The translations under genes were made by a program, and so were the position numbers. This document shows positions 12,815 to 12,914 of a stretch of DNA of 12,914 nt, piece after piece (position 1 is the first letter of the stretch; every line of letters begins with the position of its first letter). The stretch lies in NCBI GenBank assembly GCA_017412445.1, contig JAFPYA010000195.1:1-12914 (forward strand). Direction: 5' to 3'. This DNA comes from Clostridia bacterium (lineage in GTDB: Bacteria > Bacillota > Clostridia > Christensenellales > Aristaeellaceae). The notes beneath the pieces are model-generated. The model was not told where the DNA came from, ran no database searches, and was given only the letters and a program-made list of their open reading frames with translations.

Positions 12815-12842
12815 TTTCAATGTCCATCGTGGGACAGTGAAA
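12815..12842 (-). other. Intercistronic hairpin between permease and binding-protein genes
   Basis: TTTCAATGTCC (12815-12825) and GGACAGTGAAA (12832-12842) are inverted repeats with one mismatch in 11 bp and a 6-base loop. The hairpin lies 6 bases after the permease stop and ahead of the binding-protein ribosome binding site. No T-run follows it on the minus strand, so it is not an intrinsic terminator. It parallels the hairpin at 5939. Confidence 0.6.
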
Positions 12843-12848
12843 TCTGTT

Positions 12849-12914
12849 TTAGCCTTTAACGGAGCCGACGGTAAGACCCTTGACAAAGTACTTTTGGAAG
12901 AACGGATAAACCAC
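12849..12914 (-). CDS. ABC transporter permease, C-terminal fragment (runs off the window)
   Basis: The last 21 codons and a TAA stop (12851-12849) of a gene entering from the right edge are visible on the minus strand. The peptide VVYPFFQKYFVKGLTVGSVKG matches the extreme C terminus of YtcP-type sugar permeases and aligns residue by residue with the end of the permease at 3665-4546. It is followed by the DUF3502 binding protein, giving the standard permease-then-binding-protein order of CUT1 operons. Too little is visible to say more than that a second importer of the same class lies here. Confidence 0.85.
   Translation of the reverse strand: MVYPFFQKYFVKGLTVGSVKG

Noticed and set aside
11305..12840. 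511-codon open frame on the plus strand opposite the DUF3502 binding protein
   Set aside because: It is antisense to a protein with a clear signal peptide, ribosome binding site and family features. The frame stays open because biased codons of the real gene rarely give antisense stops; it has no ribosome binding site, and its product resembles no family I know.

Overview
The window looks like a piece of a Gram-positive-type (Firmicutes, most likely gut Clostridia) chromosome. The signs are strong AGGAGG-type ribosome binding sites, sigma-A promoters with near-consensus -35/-10 boxes, a divergent DegV/TetR pair, and two carbohydrate ABC importers of the LplB/YtcP (CUT1) kind with no outer-membrane SusC/SusD partners. 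The species cannot be told from the sequence alone.

Layout. (1) 1-494, minus: 5' part of a DegV-family gene, divergent from (2) a TetR-family regulator at 636-1217. (3) 1308-7601, plus: one transcription unit driven by a TTGACA-17-TATAAT promoter with a palindrome in its spacer. It encodes sulfatase, permease, permease, sulfatase and solute-binding protein, and ends in a strong intrinsic terminator preceded by a 20-bp perfect palindrome. (4) 7607-8896, plus: a separately promoted glycerate 2-kinase (GK-II/MOFRL type) whose -35 box abuts the terminator of the previous unit. (5) 12914-8900, minus: the end of a permease gene and a DUF3502-type solute-binding protein, then a terminator. These are followed by a two-gene esterase operon: a stand-alone CE12-like SGNH esterase and a pectin methylesterase fused to a second CE12-like SGNH esterase. 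That operon ends in its own terminator facing the glycerate kinase gene.

How it may work together. Both loci pair a binding-protein-dependent importer with enzymes that strip substituents from acidic glycans: sulfate in the plus-strand locus, methyl and acetyl esters in the minus-strand locus. None of the two sulfatases or two esterases has a signal peptide, so the sequence suggests 'import first, undecorate inside'. Sulfated oligosaccharides or sulfate esters, and methyl/acetyl-esterified pectic oligosaccharides, would enter through the importers and be desulfated or de-esterified in the cytoplasm. No glycoside hydrolase, polysaccharide lyase, ABC ATPase or sulfatase-maturing radical SAM enzyme is encoded here; all would have to come from elsewhere.

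There is no gene-free stretch longer than 300 bases. I saw no tRNA, rRNA, CRISPR array, insertion sequence or other mobile element. The most interesting points are the cytoplasmic PME-CE12 fusion operon, the sulfatase-flanked importer, hairpins just upstream of both solute-binding-protein genes, the 20-bp palindrome overlapping a stop codon, and the apparent lack of a canonical lipobox on the binding proteins.
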